From Candidatus Methanoperedens sp. (lineage in GTDB: Archaea; Halobacteriota; Methanosarcinia; Methanosarcinales; Methanoperedenaceae), in contig JAPZAS010000009.1 in assembly GCA_027460525.1 (NCBI GenBank), positions 1 to 64,000 on the forward strand: 64,000 nucleotides of DNA. The letters are read 5' to 3'. Under the pieces are notes generated by a model. That model saw only the letters and a list, made by a program, of their open reading frames with translations. It did not search any database and was not told the origin of the DNA. Positions 53,867-61,868 of the stretch are shown here, one piece after another; position 1 is the first letter of the stretch; every line of letters begins with the position of its first letter. The translations under genes and the position numbers were made by a program.

Positions 53867-54400
53867 ATGGAAAGTAAAACCATCGTTCCGATTGTGATTT
53901 CAATCGTAGCCATAATAATAGCTGGCGCAGCTTTAAGTGCAAGCTACAAGGTTGCACCCGCTCCGCAAGTAACGCCAACGCCAGGCGGTTTTGATAATAA
54001 GACACCGATACCGACCACTCACAACAGTCTTACGCTTGACCAGATTGCTGAAATCCAGCCCGGTCTTGGCACTGTGATGATTGAATATGGCAACAGGTTC
54101 TACACAATGTATTATGCCGCTATGAATGGCAACTGGGAGCTTGCCGCATACCAACTGAAAGAGGCAAGAGAGATACAGGAAGTTGGAGAGACCACGAGAT
54201 CTGCAAGGGCTGCTATGCTTAAAAACTTCGAAGCAACTTGGCTTGAACCGCTGAATAATACCATCAACGCGAAGGACTGGAAGGCATTCCAGACAGCATA
54301 CAATAATACTATAAACGGCTGCAATGGCTGTCATGTTGCCAACGGGTTCCCCTACATAAAATATACCACTCTGTCCTCAAGCCCGCCAAACATACCCTAA
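53867..54400 (+). CDS. Exported monohaem c-type cytochrome
   Basis: A 177-residue exported protein with an N-terminal membrane segment (IVPIVISIVAIIIAGAALSASY), a Pro/Thr-rich linker, a helical domain (IAEIQPGLGTVMIEYGNRFYTMYYAAMNGNWELAAYQLKE) and a single haem motif CNGCH near residue 151. The four-helix look with a C-terminal CxxCH recalls class II cytochromes c. No Met ligand is obvious. It stands alone behind a strong promoter; probably an anchored electron carrier. Confidence 0.85.
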   Translation: MESKTIVPIVISIVAIIIAGAALSASYKVAPAPQVTPTPGGFDNKTPIPTTHNSLTLDQIAEIQPGLGTVMIEYGNRFYTMYYAAMNGNWELAAYQLKEAREIQEVGETTRSARAAMLKNFEATWLEPLNNTINAKDWKAFQTAYNNTINGCNGCHVANGFPYIKYTTLSSSPPNIP

Positions 54401-54600
54401 CTACTAACTCATTTTTTATTTTTTATCCTGATTTTTTTAATTTATTCAACAGGTGTAATTGCTGTGTGGGTTCTTGTCCGAATTCTGAACCCAAAACATT
54501 AATAAACACAGGAATCTTAGTAACACTACGCAACAGAGAAACCATTATTTTCGTACTGTTTGGTATTTAATTCGATAAAAATTGTAATTGTGAGGTAACA
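54401..54600. other. Spacer with T-rich terminator region
   Basis: Just after the cytochrome stop, 54413-54445 is T-rich and can end transcription. Further right, a TATA-like element (ggtatttaattc, about 54560) precedes the small-ORF/SAMP/moaA unit. No gene seen. Confidence 0.5.
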
Positions 54601-54738
54601 ATGTCAAAACTAAAAAAGCGGGAACTGGAGAGAAAAGGCGAGAAAAAACAGAAGATTCTGGAGAATAAACTGATAGAAGAGCATCTTGGGGACTTAACGA
54701 AAACAGAAGTGGAGTTGGAGAAGCTGCCCGAGGAATAA
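54601..54738 (+). CDS. 45-residue charged small protein
   Basis: ATG at 54601 with gaggt before it opens 45 codons: MSKLKKRELERKGEKKQKIL and then an acidic helix ending LEKLPEE. It is two bases before the SAMP-like gene, so cotranslation is likely. No family recognised; composition suggests one long helix. Confidence 0.6.
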   Translation: MSKLKKRELERKGEKKQKILENKLIEEHLGDLTKTEVELEKLPEE

Positions 54739-54740
54739 TA

Positions 54741-54947
54741 GTGAAGATAAAAGTAAGGCTCCTTTCAGGGGGTGTTAAAGAAGAAAACTTGGAGGTTTCA
54801 CCGGATTCTACATACGAAGAACTGCTTGATTCCCTTCACATTAATCCCGAAATAGTTCTTGTTTTCCGAAGCGGCGCTCCTGTACCTCTGGATGAGAAAG
54901 TGTCGCAGGAGGACGTTGAAGTACTGAGGGTTGTGACCGGAGGATAA
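54741..54947 (+). CDS. Ubiquitin-like small archaeal modifier / sulfur carrier
   Basis: A 68-residue beta-grasp protein starting at GTG 54741: MKIKVRLLSGGVKEENLEVS, YEELLDSLHINPEIVLVFRSG and a C-terminal VVTGG. The Gly-Gly end is needed for activation by an E1-like enzyme, for protein modification (SAMP) or sulfur transfer (MoaD/ThiS, tRNA thiolation). moaA follows after nine bases, so molybdopterin sulfur delivery is possible; the short form better fits a SAMP2/Urm1 type. Confidence 0.85.
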   Translation: MKIKVRLLSGGVKEENLEVSPDSTYEELLDSLHINPEIVLVFRSGAPVPLDEKVSQEDVEVLRVVTGG

Positions 54948-54956
54948 AGGGCACCC

Positions 54957-55841
54957 ATGCAGTTGACAGACGCCTATGGAAGGACAATAAACAGCCTGCG
55001 AATATCCATCACAAACCGCTGCAATCTGAATTGCATTTACTGTCATCGTGAAGGCGAGAGCCGGGATATTAAAACCGAGATGACAGCCGACACTATAACA
55101 AATATAGTCGAAGCTTCTAAGACTTTTGGCATAAGCAAGGTAAAATTCTCGGGAGGGGAACCTTTAATGAGGGATGACTTTGAAAATATAATCCAATCCC
55201 TTCCTGAGCTAAAGGACATCTCGGCTACGACCAACGGGATTTTTTTATCAAAAAGGGTGCAGAGCCTTGCAAAGAGCGGGCTTTCCCGTATCAATATAAG
55301 CCTTCCCTCTCTTTCGCCTGAAAAATACAGAAAAGTCACGGGAGGTGATGTCAGCAGCGTACTGGAAGGGATTGAAGCTGCGGTCGATTGTCTGGCGCCA
55401 GTCAAACTCAATATGGTGCTGCTCAAAGGTATAAATGATGACGAAATAGAAAAAATGATGGATTTTATACGCAGGTATGAAGGAAAGGTTATCCTGCAAT
55501 TGATAGAATTGATGGATTTTCGTAAAGCGGCAAACTACAAGCTCGACATCAATGAAATAGAAAAGTTCCTGGAATCAAAAGCCTCGGATATTAAAGAACG
55601 GGCGATGCACAGGAGAAAGAAATACTATATAGATGGGGTTGAGGTCGAACTTGTGCGCCCAATTGATAATTCGCATTTCTGTGCCAATTGCACCAGGCTT
55701 CGCGTCACTTCGGATGGGAGGCTGAAGCCCTGTCTTTTCAGGAATGATAATCTTGTGGACGTAAACAATAAAGAGCCTGAAGAGATAGTAGAATTGATGA
55801 AGCTGGCAATGGATATGCGGGAGCCGTTTTATAAGGGTTGA
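54957..55841 (+). CDS. moaA: GTP 3',8-cyclase (molybdenum cofactor synthesis)
   Basis: A 294-residue radical SAM enzyme, the first step of molybdopterin synthesis. RISITNRCNLNCIYCHREGE holds the SAM cluster (Cys22, 26 and 29), KVKFSGGEPLMRDDFE follows, and SHFCANCTRLRVTSDGRLKPCL carries the second cluster. The C-terminus ends FYKG, without the GG of bacterial MoaA. Thirteen bases overlap the convergent NMT1-like gene. The molybdoenzyme gene at 58.5 kb is a potential user. Confidence 0.93.
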   Translation: MQLTDAYGRTINSLRISITNRCNLNCIYCHREGESRDIKTEMTADTITNIVEASKTFGISKVKFSGGEPLMRDDFENIIQSLPELKDISATTNGIFLSKRVQSLAKSGLSRINISLPSLSPEKYRKVTGGDVSSVLEGIEAAVDCLAPVKLNMVLLKGINDDEIEKMMDFIRRYEGKVILQLIELMDFRKAANYKLDINEIEKFLESKASDIKERAMHRRKKYYIDGVEVELVRPIDNSHFCANCTRLRVTSDGRLKPCLFRNDNLVDVNNKEPEEIVELMKLAMDMREPFYKG

Positions 55842-56761
55842 TTATAATGCTGTTTTTCAGTGTGGACTTTATTGATAAAACTGTATTCAAATATTTCACT
55901 TTCGGGTATTTCCTTCAAGATGTATTTTAACCTGTGAAGCACAGGCACAAAAGCCATCGTGGAGGCAACGAACTCATGCGATAGCGCAGCGCAGTATTTT
56001 GGTGAGACACGGTACGCTTCAAGAACAAAATCCTCGTCCACGATTCCTGTGAGTTGAGAGACTATTCTTGCAGCATCCAGAGGTTTTTCCCTTATGAAAT
56101 TACTTGCCATTTCATGCATTTCGAGAAAGCTCAGAATCATATCAGGATACTGCATCAATTCTTTTCTGATAACTATGCCGTAGCTTGGGTTATTCCGCCA
56201 GAGAGCATGCGGCGGAATTATAATTTTTGCATTGCAGGCACGCGATGCTGCCACGGCAAGTGAGGGCGTCCCGACTGCTGCTTCTATCTCCCCATCCACC
56301 AGCGCCTCAAGCACAAAGTCTGTCCATGCAAAGTTCTTCACCTTGATATCGAGCTTCGCCTTCTCAAGAGCATTGTTAATGATGACATCATGGATAGAGC
56401 CTTTTGGAGGAGAGCCGATGATCTTTCCTTTAAACTGCGCCAGCGTGGAGTTGAAATCCCTCAGTTCTTCGAGTGTACTGTAATCCTCCTGAGCAACCAG
56501 CACAGTCCCCTCAACATGACCGCCTGCCACGCATATGATCGGAACTCCTCTATCAATGCCTATAATGGCAGGGGGAAGACCGATATAGCCAAGGTCGATT
56601 TCCTTATTTTCAAAAGCCTTTACAATATCGGGTCCTGAGGCAAAGAGCTTCCAGTTTGCATGGATGCCTGCTTTTTCAAGCCAGTCTGTGCCCATCAGGA
56701 TGAAGGAGGTGTGGTACACGGTGGAAAGATGACCGATTGTGACAGTTTTAGAGTTAGGCAT
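55829..56761 (-). CDS. Cytosolic NMT1/SsuA-like solute-binding protein
   Basis: A 310-residue type 2 periplasmic-binding fold: KTVTIGHLSTVYHTSFILMGTDWLEKAG, VKAFENKEIDLGYIGLPPAIIGIDRGVPIICVAGG and GKIIGSPPKGSIHDVIINNAL. The protein has no signal peptide, and no permease or ATPase gene is adjacent, so transport is doubtful. Related cytosolic proteins act as enzymes or sensors in cofactor metabolism. It overlaps moaA at the 3' end. Function left open. Confidence 0.8.
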   Translation of the reverse strand: MPNSKTVTIGHLSTVYHTSFILMGTDWLEKAGIHANWKLFASGPDIVKAFENKEIDLGYIGLPPAIIGIDRGVPIICVAGGHVEGTVLVAQEDYSTLEELRDFNSTLAQFKGKIIGSPPKGSIHDVIINNALEKAKLDIKVKNFAWTDFVLEALVDGEIEAAVGTPSLAVAASRACNAKIIIPPHALWRNNPSYGIVIRKELMQYPDMILSFLEMHEMASNFIREKPLDAARIVSQLTGIVDEDFVLEAYRVSPKYCAALSHEFVASTMAFVPVLHRLKYILKEIPESEIFEYSFINKVHTEKQHYNQPL

Positions 56762-56896
56762 GATATTTCATGTGGCAACAAGTCGTGATGCGAAGTTATT
56801 ATTCATATCTGCCCTCTTAATCTACAAATAATAATGTTAATTCCTCTAATACGCTATAAGCTTGCTCATGTGAACAAATCCTGAATTCCACACGAC

Positions 56897-57994
56897 TCAA
56901 TAATACCCCACATCCACCACATATTTCTCAGCCAGCGCAAGTATCCTTGCAAGCAATTCGCTCCACTCCATGCTGATTTCCTGTTCGCCTCCCATTAATA
57001 TCTCGAACACTTCTCTGCCCACGATATCATCAAATCCCGGCTTGACGCGAATTACAACCGAACCCATAGGAACCACCGCATTCCCGAGCACGCCATCCAT
57101 ATCCCCGTCCACAATCCCGATAACTGGAATGCCAAGGCGTGCTAATATGTCAGCCGCAATTGCGGTGGTGTCATCTCCAACTGTGATAACAAGCCCCGCA
57201 TCCTTTACAAGCTCAAATGTGGACTCTGCGCAGTGGTCGATGATGGCGATTCTGGAACATGGTGTCCTGCACAACATTTTTCGTATCCTGGGTTCGTGCA
57301 GGCTTCGCCTGATGTTTCCTGTCTTGACCCTTGCCGTGAAAAGATCAGTTCTCCTGTTTTTTAGTTTTTCAAGACCGTGCGGCTTTGCTTTTATGCCTCT
57401 AAGCTCAACAATCCTGCCGTCCCTGCAAACGATTTCAGGTTCATGATGTGTAATCTCCCCCACAACAATTCCATCGAGGCGTATGTTTTCACCCACAAAT
57501 GCGCCCGATATACGGCGGATAACAAGGTCGCCGTCTGTTCTGATATGCGAGGGTGCCGGGCAGCCTGACTCGATTGGGAGGTCGTATGTTTCACGCAGCA
57601 TGTGCCTGACATATTCTGCGCAGCGTTTTGCCTCCTGAGTGTAGTAAATTATCCTGCCGCCGCAGTCCGGGCGCTCGATATGGACAAGGGGAATCTGTGA
57701 GATTTTCGATGCCACTATTTGCCCGAAAGAGCGTCCGGTATCAAGGGTTTTTCCGTGGTTGAGAAGTACAGCAAGGTCTATGGCGTCCTTTATAGAAAGA
57801 ATGGTTTCGCTCGGAGTGAGCCCCTTTGATATGCCGATTATGTCTTCAAGACCTGCATCGAGCACTGCAGTCCGTCCCATGGTTCCCCCGAGCTTTGCCG
57901 TCACATCGTGCTTCCTCTTGAACATATCGATTATCCGCTTTGCTGACCCCGTATCGACAATCTCAGGACCGTGGAGTATTATTCCTATGCGCAT
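56897..57994 (-). CDS. DUF2117 domain protein
   Basis: A 365-residue archaeal protein. The DUF2117 N-terminus is MRIGIILHGPEIVDTGSAKRIIDMF with GTMGRTAVLDAGLEDI and IDLAVLLNHGKTLDTG. The second half has RIAIIDHCAESTFELVKDAGLVITVGDDTTAIAADILARLGIPVIGIVDGD, a Rossmann-like nucleotide-binding pattern with conserved Asp residues. The family is common in methanogens and relatives; its role is unknown. Confidence 0.88.
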   Translation of the reverse strand: MRIGIILHGPEIVDTGSAKRIIDMFKRKHDVTAKLGGTMGRTAVLDAGLEDIIGISKGLTPSETILSIKDAIDLAVLLNHGKTLDTGRSFGQIVASKISQIPLVHIERPDCGGRIIYYTQEAKRCAEYVRHMLRETYDLPIESGCPAPSHIRTDGDLVIRRISGAFVGENIRLDGIVVGEITHHEPEIVCRDGRIVELRGIKAKPHGLEKLKNRRTDLFTARVKTGNIRRSLHEPRIRKMLCRTPCSRIAIIDHCAESTFELVKDAGLVITVGDDTTAIAADILARLGIPVIGIVDGDMDGVLGNAVVPMGSVVIRVKPGFDDIVGREVFEILMGGEQEISMEWSELLARILALAEKYVVDVGYY

Positions 57995-58042
57995 GCTAAC
58001 TTGCAGGATAAAGATTTATGTATAGAAAATAATGATGTGTTT

Positions 58043-58198
58043 ATGAAACTCACAGATATTATTATTGCAGTCATTGCTTTAATTCTTGCTTATTTTATAA
58101 TTCGGATTTTATGGGTGATTACAGTATTTGTTATAGAAATAGTTGTAATTTTAATAGTTGCATATATAGTGTACTTTTTTTTGAAAAAAATATTATGA
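58043..58198 (+). CDS. Small two-helix membrane protein
   Basis: From the ATG at 58043 this encodes 51 very hydrophobic residues, MKLTDIIIAVIALILAYFII and then a second segment ending YFFLKKIL. No distinct ribosome site is seen; tttatgtatag upstream may be a TATA element for a short leader. It may be real because the neighbouring spacer otherwise lacks genes. Unknown function. Confidence 0.5.
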   Translation: MKLTDIIIAVIALILAYFIIRILWVITVFVIEIVVILIVAYIVYFFLKKIL

Positions 58199-58216
58199 TA
58201 AAACTCATATCGTTAA

Positions 58217-58402
58217 TTAGCCATATTGCCTGTTAAGGAAATAATGCACGAGGAAAATAACAATCCAGAAAACAACAGCGCCCAAGAAAGCACCCTGCCA
58301 ATCCACAACCCTGTTTTGCAGCAGGTATTTTAATATGATATATATGATAAAATATAGTACTGCAGCAGCGGAAGCAGTAAAAAATGGACTCTTTTTTTCC
58401 AT
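58217..58402 (-). CDS. Small two-helix membrane protein
   Basis: A 61-residue protein with two membrane segments: FFTASAAAVLYFIIYIILKYLL and AFLGAVVFWIVIFLVHYFL, with a short Asn-Arg loop. It lies antiparallel to the previous small membrane ORF, with 18 bases between their ends. No family recognised. Confidence 0.65.
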   Translation of the reverse strand: MEKKSPFFTASAAAVLYFIIYIILKYLLQNRVVDWQGAFLGAVVFWIVIFLVHYFLNRQYG

Positions 58403-58527
58403 GATTTCAAGTAGTGAGCTAATACCCCAAATATCTTTCCCTTTTTTCTTTCAAAGGCTGCGAATAATTATTTGAAATAGAAAGATAGGTATTTAACTAT
58501 CGCTGACCAAAAATTACAGGGAATATC

Positions 58528-59163
58528 TTGAATAAAGAAAAAGAATCAATATCGATTTTAAGCCGGCGAAGGTTTTTGCTCTATCTTGGCATCTTTCTTG
58601 GTATAATACTCGCAGGTTTAAGCCTACTTAAAAATATAGGGATAAATACCATAAACACATTCAGGATACGGAGCATAGAGGAGACACCTACGTTTGACCC
58701 TGATACGTGGAAGCTTACAATCGACGGGCTTGTAAGCAAAACACTCACCATCAGCTATGAGGAACTCTTAAAGCTTGAAAGTGAAGAACAGGTTACTGAA
58801 TTTCACTGCGTGGAAGGCTGGTCTGTGGAAAATGTGAAATGGAAAGGCGTGCGGTTAAAAGTGCTTTTTGAGATGGCAGGTCTTGCTCCAGATGCTGCAT
58901 TTGCAACATTCCACTCTGCAAGCGGCATATACAAAGACAGCCTCTCGATAAAAGAAGCTCTTGAACCTTATGTCATGCTGGCTTACATGCTGAACGATGA
59001 AGCATTGCCGCAGGAGCAGGGCAGGCCGTTGCGCCTTGTGATGCCCCGGATGTTCGGATATAAGAATGTGAAATGGGTCAACAGGATAACCCTGACAAAT
59101 ACACAGGAAATAGGCTACTGGGAAAGGTTTGGCTATAAGGTGGATGGAGTGTCTTATCCGTGA
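58528..59163 (+). CDS. YedY/sulfite-oxidase-fold molybdopterin protein
   Basis: A 211-residue exported oxidoreductase. The Tat-type N-terminus contains SRRRFLLYLGIFLGIILAG. The molybdopterin-binding fold shows WKLTIDGLVSKTLTISYEELLKLE, the ligand Cys94 in TEFHCVEGWSVENVKWKGV and LRLVMPRMFGYKNVKWVNRI. It resembles MsrP/YedY catalytic subunits. The start is TTG at 58528. It overlaps the cytochrome b gene by four bases (GTGA), so the two form a complex. Substrate unknown: sulfoxide repair is one possibility. Confidence 0.88.
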   Translation: MNKEKESISILSRRRFLLYLGIFLGIILAGLSLLKNIGINTINTFRIRSIEETPTFDPDTWKLTIDGLVSKTLTISYEELLKLESEEQVTEFHCVEGWSVENVKWKGVRLKVLFEMAGLAPDAAFATFHSASGIYKDSLSIKEALEPYVMLAYMLNDEALPQEQGRPLRLVMPRMFGYKNVKWVNRITLTNTQEIGYWERFGYKVDGVSYP

Positions 59164-59753
59164 GAATATTGAGGTTCGATACCAATACAAGAGTATTACA
59201 CTGGTCTCATGCCATAATTTTCATCTGGCTCCTTATAACAGGCATCGGTATATTTATCACGCCAAAATCGCTGCTTGGCGACCCTCTGGTAAAAATGGTT
59301 CACCTGTATGCTTCCCTTCCTTTTATTTTATTGCCTCCCATGATATATGCCCTCAGCAGCATATCAACCCGGAATGATATTCAAGAACTGATATCATGGA
59401 CTTATGACGATCTTAGATGGTTCATCGAATTCTTAAGAAAAAAGAAGACCCATGTCGCAGGCAAGTTCAACGGCGGTCAGAAAGTGAATTTACTTGTGAC
59501 CCTGCTCCTTATCACAGGGCTTTCTATATCGGGTTATGTGGTCTGGATGAAGTCGATGTTCAGCCGCAGTTTTGTGGAATTGAACTTCATTGTGCATGAT
59601 TTTTTTGCGATAATCTCCATATTGCTGTTGACAGGACATATTATTTTCACGCTGTATTACAGCGAATCGCTGCGCGGCATTATTTATGGTGAAGTGGATG
59701 TGAGGTGGGCAAAGGGGCATTACCCCGATTGGTTCTTACGGAAAAGTCCGTGA
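59160..59753 (+). CDS. Cytochrome b membrane subunit for the molybdoenzyme
   Basis: A 197-residue membrane protein of the formate-dehydrogenase-gamma/cytochrome b561 type. RVLHWSHAIIFIWLLITG supplies His14 and His17, MVHLYASLP another His and FIVHDFFAIISILLLTGHIIF the remaining ligands. Four membrane segments are visible. It replaces the unrelated YedZ of bacterial MsrPQ and probably passes electrons to the YedY-like partner. GTG start overlapping the previous stop. Confidence 0.85.
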   Translation: MRILRFDTNTRVLHWSHAIIFIWLLITGIGIFITPKSLLGDPLVKMVHLYASLPFILLPPMIYALSSISTRNDIQELISWTYDDLRWFIEFLRKKKTHVAGKFNGGQKVNLLVTLLLITGLSISGYVVWMKSMFSRSFVELNFIVHDFFAIISILLLTGHIIFTLYYSESLRGIIYGEVDVRWAKGHYPDWFLRKSP

Positions 59754-59794
59754 GGTGGAAAAAGGATATATTTACAGAGGGCATACTAACTTCG

Positions 59795-60226
59795 ATGAAA
59801 ATAGCAATCCTGATACTTTTTATGGTGTTAGTATCAATGCTCCCGCTTTCAGAGGGAAACCAAAGCCGCCCTTTTGACATCACGTCGCTTGTCATCAATT
59901 TCGACAAAAAGGATGCAGTTTTCACCGTGAATTACGACCTTGGCAGAATACCAAGAATGTATATCCTAATGTTCGGCAGTAAAAGCATAGAGCCAAGAAT
60001 AAAAGCTGTATTCTCGAATTTCGACTACGAGATAATAAAAATGGACCAGGATAAGGCAATTCTCAGGGTTAACAACGTTTCGAGGCTTGAAAAGGGTTTT
60101 TATTTACATGATTCGCGCAGGCTTGGAGCCAGCATTAACGCAATAATTGTATATACGCCTGACTCGCCCCGCACCAGCGAATATTCCAACCTGAATTCTA
60201 CACCCAATACATTCTACCGCTCATGA
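59795..60226 (+). CDS. Exported protein of unknown function
   Basis: A 143-residue protein from the ATG at 59795 with a signal peptide (IAILILFMVLVSMLPLSEG). The rest is beta-rich (FDITSLVINFDKKDAVFTVNYDLG, IPRMYILMFGSKSIEP) and ends in a Ser/Asn/Thr-rich tail. It follows the molybdoenzyme and cytochrome b genes by 41 bases and may be their third partner. Its end overlaps the convergent arvC gene by 13 bases. Confidence 0.7.
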   Translation: MKIAILILFMVLVSMLPLSEGNQSRPFDITSLVINFDKKDAVFTVNYDLGRIPRMYILMFGSKSIEPRIKAVFSNFDYEIIKMDQDKAILRVNNVSRLEKGFYLHDSRRLGASINAIIVYTPDSPRTSEYSNLNSTPNTFYRS

Positions 60227-60636
60227 TGCTTCTTTTTCTGGAAAACAGAGGGCAGATGAACGAGATACGTGCCGTCCTCTTTAAGCGCCATGACGATCTC
60301 GTCTCTTTCCAGCAATGATTCAAGATTCAATTCGTATGAACCCGGGGATAATATCCTCACAGATTCCACCCTCTCGCCAATTTCCTGCGGTTTCGCTTCG
60401 GATTTCGTTTTTGATTCGGGCTCCGTTTTATTGCCGAGAAGCTCATCCACCTCCTTGATAAATTTCGAGGCTGCGGACGGAATTGCTTCAGTCTGTGCTG
60501 TTTTTTCAGGCTGTGATTCTGGTGTTATATCCCGCACATAAAGGAACTTGTTCCAGCCGCATTTCGGGCAGCCGTTCAGTATTATGGCTGCGCCGTCCTT
60601 GAAAACGTTCTCACATCTGGTACATTTATGCGGCAT
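60214..60636 (-). CDS. arvC: ArvC/OapC-like zinc-ribbon protein (DUF2072)
   Basis: A 140-residue protein. Zinc ribbon MPHKCTRCENVF and NGCPKCGWNKF (Cys5, 8, 23 and 26), a charged disordered middle (EPESKTKSEAKPQE) and a C-terminal conserved block (VRILSPGSYELNLESLLERDEIVMALKEDGTYLVHLP). It is third in the arvA-arvB-arvC cluster. In Haloferax volcanii the ArvA GTPase drives extracellular vesicle formation and ArvB/ArvC are partners. Assignment here is by family and order. Confidence 0.85.
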   Translation of the reverse strand: MPHKCTRCENVFKDGAAIILNGCPKCGWNKFLYVRDITPESQPEKTAQTEAIPSAASKFIKEVDELLGNKTEPESKTKSEAKPQEIGERVESVRILSPGSYELNLESLLERDEIVMALKEDGTYLVHLPSVFQKKKHHER

Positions 60637-60639
60637 AAT

Positions 60640-60999
60640 TTAAGGGGCTGAAACAAGGGCGCTTATCAAATCCCTGTCCTTTTTTATGGTCTTTAACTGG
60701 GAAGCGAGACCAATGACTGTAAGCCTGGTCTTGAGAGAGGTTTTTCCCAGCAGTTTATTCAAAAAAGTATCGCTCTGCTTTACGGGATAGCTCTCGATCT
60801 CAATCCCTGAGAAATCATCCGGTGATATCTCGGTCATGGTCAGCTCTATGAGTTTTGTCTGCTCGTTCGGCGTGAGTCCTTTCTCAAGTATGAGAATTTT
60901 CCCGTTTCTTACCTCATCCAAGATCAACCGCACCTTCTCCATCGAGGTCATGCCATCGAGTTTATCCTCTGATATTAGATCCATTTGAATTCCGTTCAT
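60640..60999 (-). CDS. arvB: ArvB/OapB-like protein (DUF2073)
   Basis: A 119-residue protein of the DUF2073 family: DLISEDKLDGMTSMEKVRLILDEVRNGKILILEKGLTPNEQTKLIELTM and later GIEIESYPVKQSDTFLNKLLGK. It lies between arvA and arvC. The ATG at 60997-60999 is part of the final hairpin of element copy 2, whose loop supplies its ribosome binding site. Function: partner of the vesicle GTPase, inferred from haloarchaea. Confidence 0.87.
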   Translation of the reverse strand: MNGIQMDLISEDKLDGMTSMEKVRLILDEVRNGKILILEKGLTPNEQTKLIELTMTEISPDDFSGIEIESYPVKQSDTFLNKLLGKTSLKTRLTVIGLASQLKTIKKDRDLISALVSAP

Positions 61000-61080
61000 A
61001 AAGCGACACCTCGCTTTATCCGGTATAGGGTATGCTTCGCATACCCTTCTTTTGATAAAACTTTCTTAAAGTTTTTCATT
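60998..61080 (-). repeat. Hairpin-rich intercistronic element, copy 2
   Basis: Coding-strand order: AAAACTTT-aag-AAAGTTTT (61057-61075), GGGTATGC-gaa-GCATACCC (61028-61046) and ATAAAGCG-aggtgt-CGCTTTAT (60998-61019). The outer parts match copy 1 (52.0 kb) almost exactly; the middle hairpin has a different but fully paired sequence, and copy 1's extra hairpin is absent. It splits the arvA-arvB spacer and ends in the arvB ATG with aggtg in the loop. Confidence 0.88.
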
Positions 61081-61085
61081 ATTAA

Positions 61086-61718
61086 TCACCCGAAGTGTTC
61101 TGCAATCTGTTGATACAGCAGCTCTATGTTCTGTCCCTCAAGAGCGGATATGGGCACAAGGGGATGCTGCGGGAAGGCGCTGTGAATCCTTGCCGGGGAG
61201 GAGTTGGGGAGGTCAATCTTGTTGGCAGCTATCAAAAGCGGTAGTTTCCGCGCCTCCATGTTGCCTATTACGACCACATTCACCTGCGTGTACGGGTCTT
61301 CCGTAGCGTCCATCACGAGTATCACGCCATCGAGGTCATCGAGCCATTTGACGGCTTCAATCACCCCTTCGGTGGCTTCTTTAGCACGTCTTTTGGATTC
61401 CTCCTCGCTAAGACCGAACGCCATAAAATCGTGAAAATCAATCTTGGTAGCAAGCCCGGGGGTATCTATGATGTCAAGCGTCACAGACGAACCGTTGCAT
61501 TCAATGGTAACGCCTTCCCGCCTTCTTGCCCTTCTCGTTTCATGCGGGATATGTGATACCGAGCCCATGGCATCGCCAGTCCAGTCCCTCACAATCCTGT
61601 TTGCAAGCGTGGTTTTCCCGGCGTTGGGAGGACCGTATATTCCGATTCTCGCCTTCCTTTTCTTGAATAATTTTTTAAACCAGGTAAAATTCAGCCCCAG
61701 CCTTTTTATTATGCCCAT
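61086..61718 (-). CDS. arvA: ArvA-type Era-like GTPase (vesicle formation)
   Basis: A 210-residue Ras-superfamily GTPase. A basic amphipathic N-terminus (KRLGLNFTWFKKLFKKRK) may bind membrane. G1 GPPNAGKT at residues 29-36, G3 DTPGLATK, G4 NKID and G5-like SALEGQN are visible. In Haloferax volcanii the homologous GTPase is required for extracellular vesicles. It heads the arvABC cluster; the spacer to arvB carries the hairpin element. Confidence 0.9.
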   Translation of the reverse strand: MGIIKRLGLNFTWFKKLFKKRKARIGIYGPPNAGKTTLANRIVRDWTGDAMGSVSHIPHETRRARRREGVTIECNGSSVTLDIIDTPGLATKIDFHDFMAFGLSEEESKRRAKEATEGVIEAVKWLDDLDGVILVMDATEDPYTQVNVVVIGNMEARKLPLLIAANKIDLPNSSPARIHSAFPQHPLVPISALEGQNIELLYQQIAEHFG

Positions 61719-61868
61719 AGTTAGTATGCCTCATTATTTAATATCGGTTCTCTCTTTTTTAGTTTTCCCTCAGTTATTTCATCATAATATGTTTAATCTT
61801 AAATATTTTTCCATGAAAATAATGACGCTATTGCAGTCTTACTAACTCAATTTCAACATTGTTTTACA

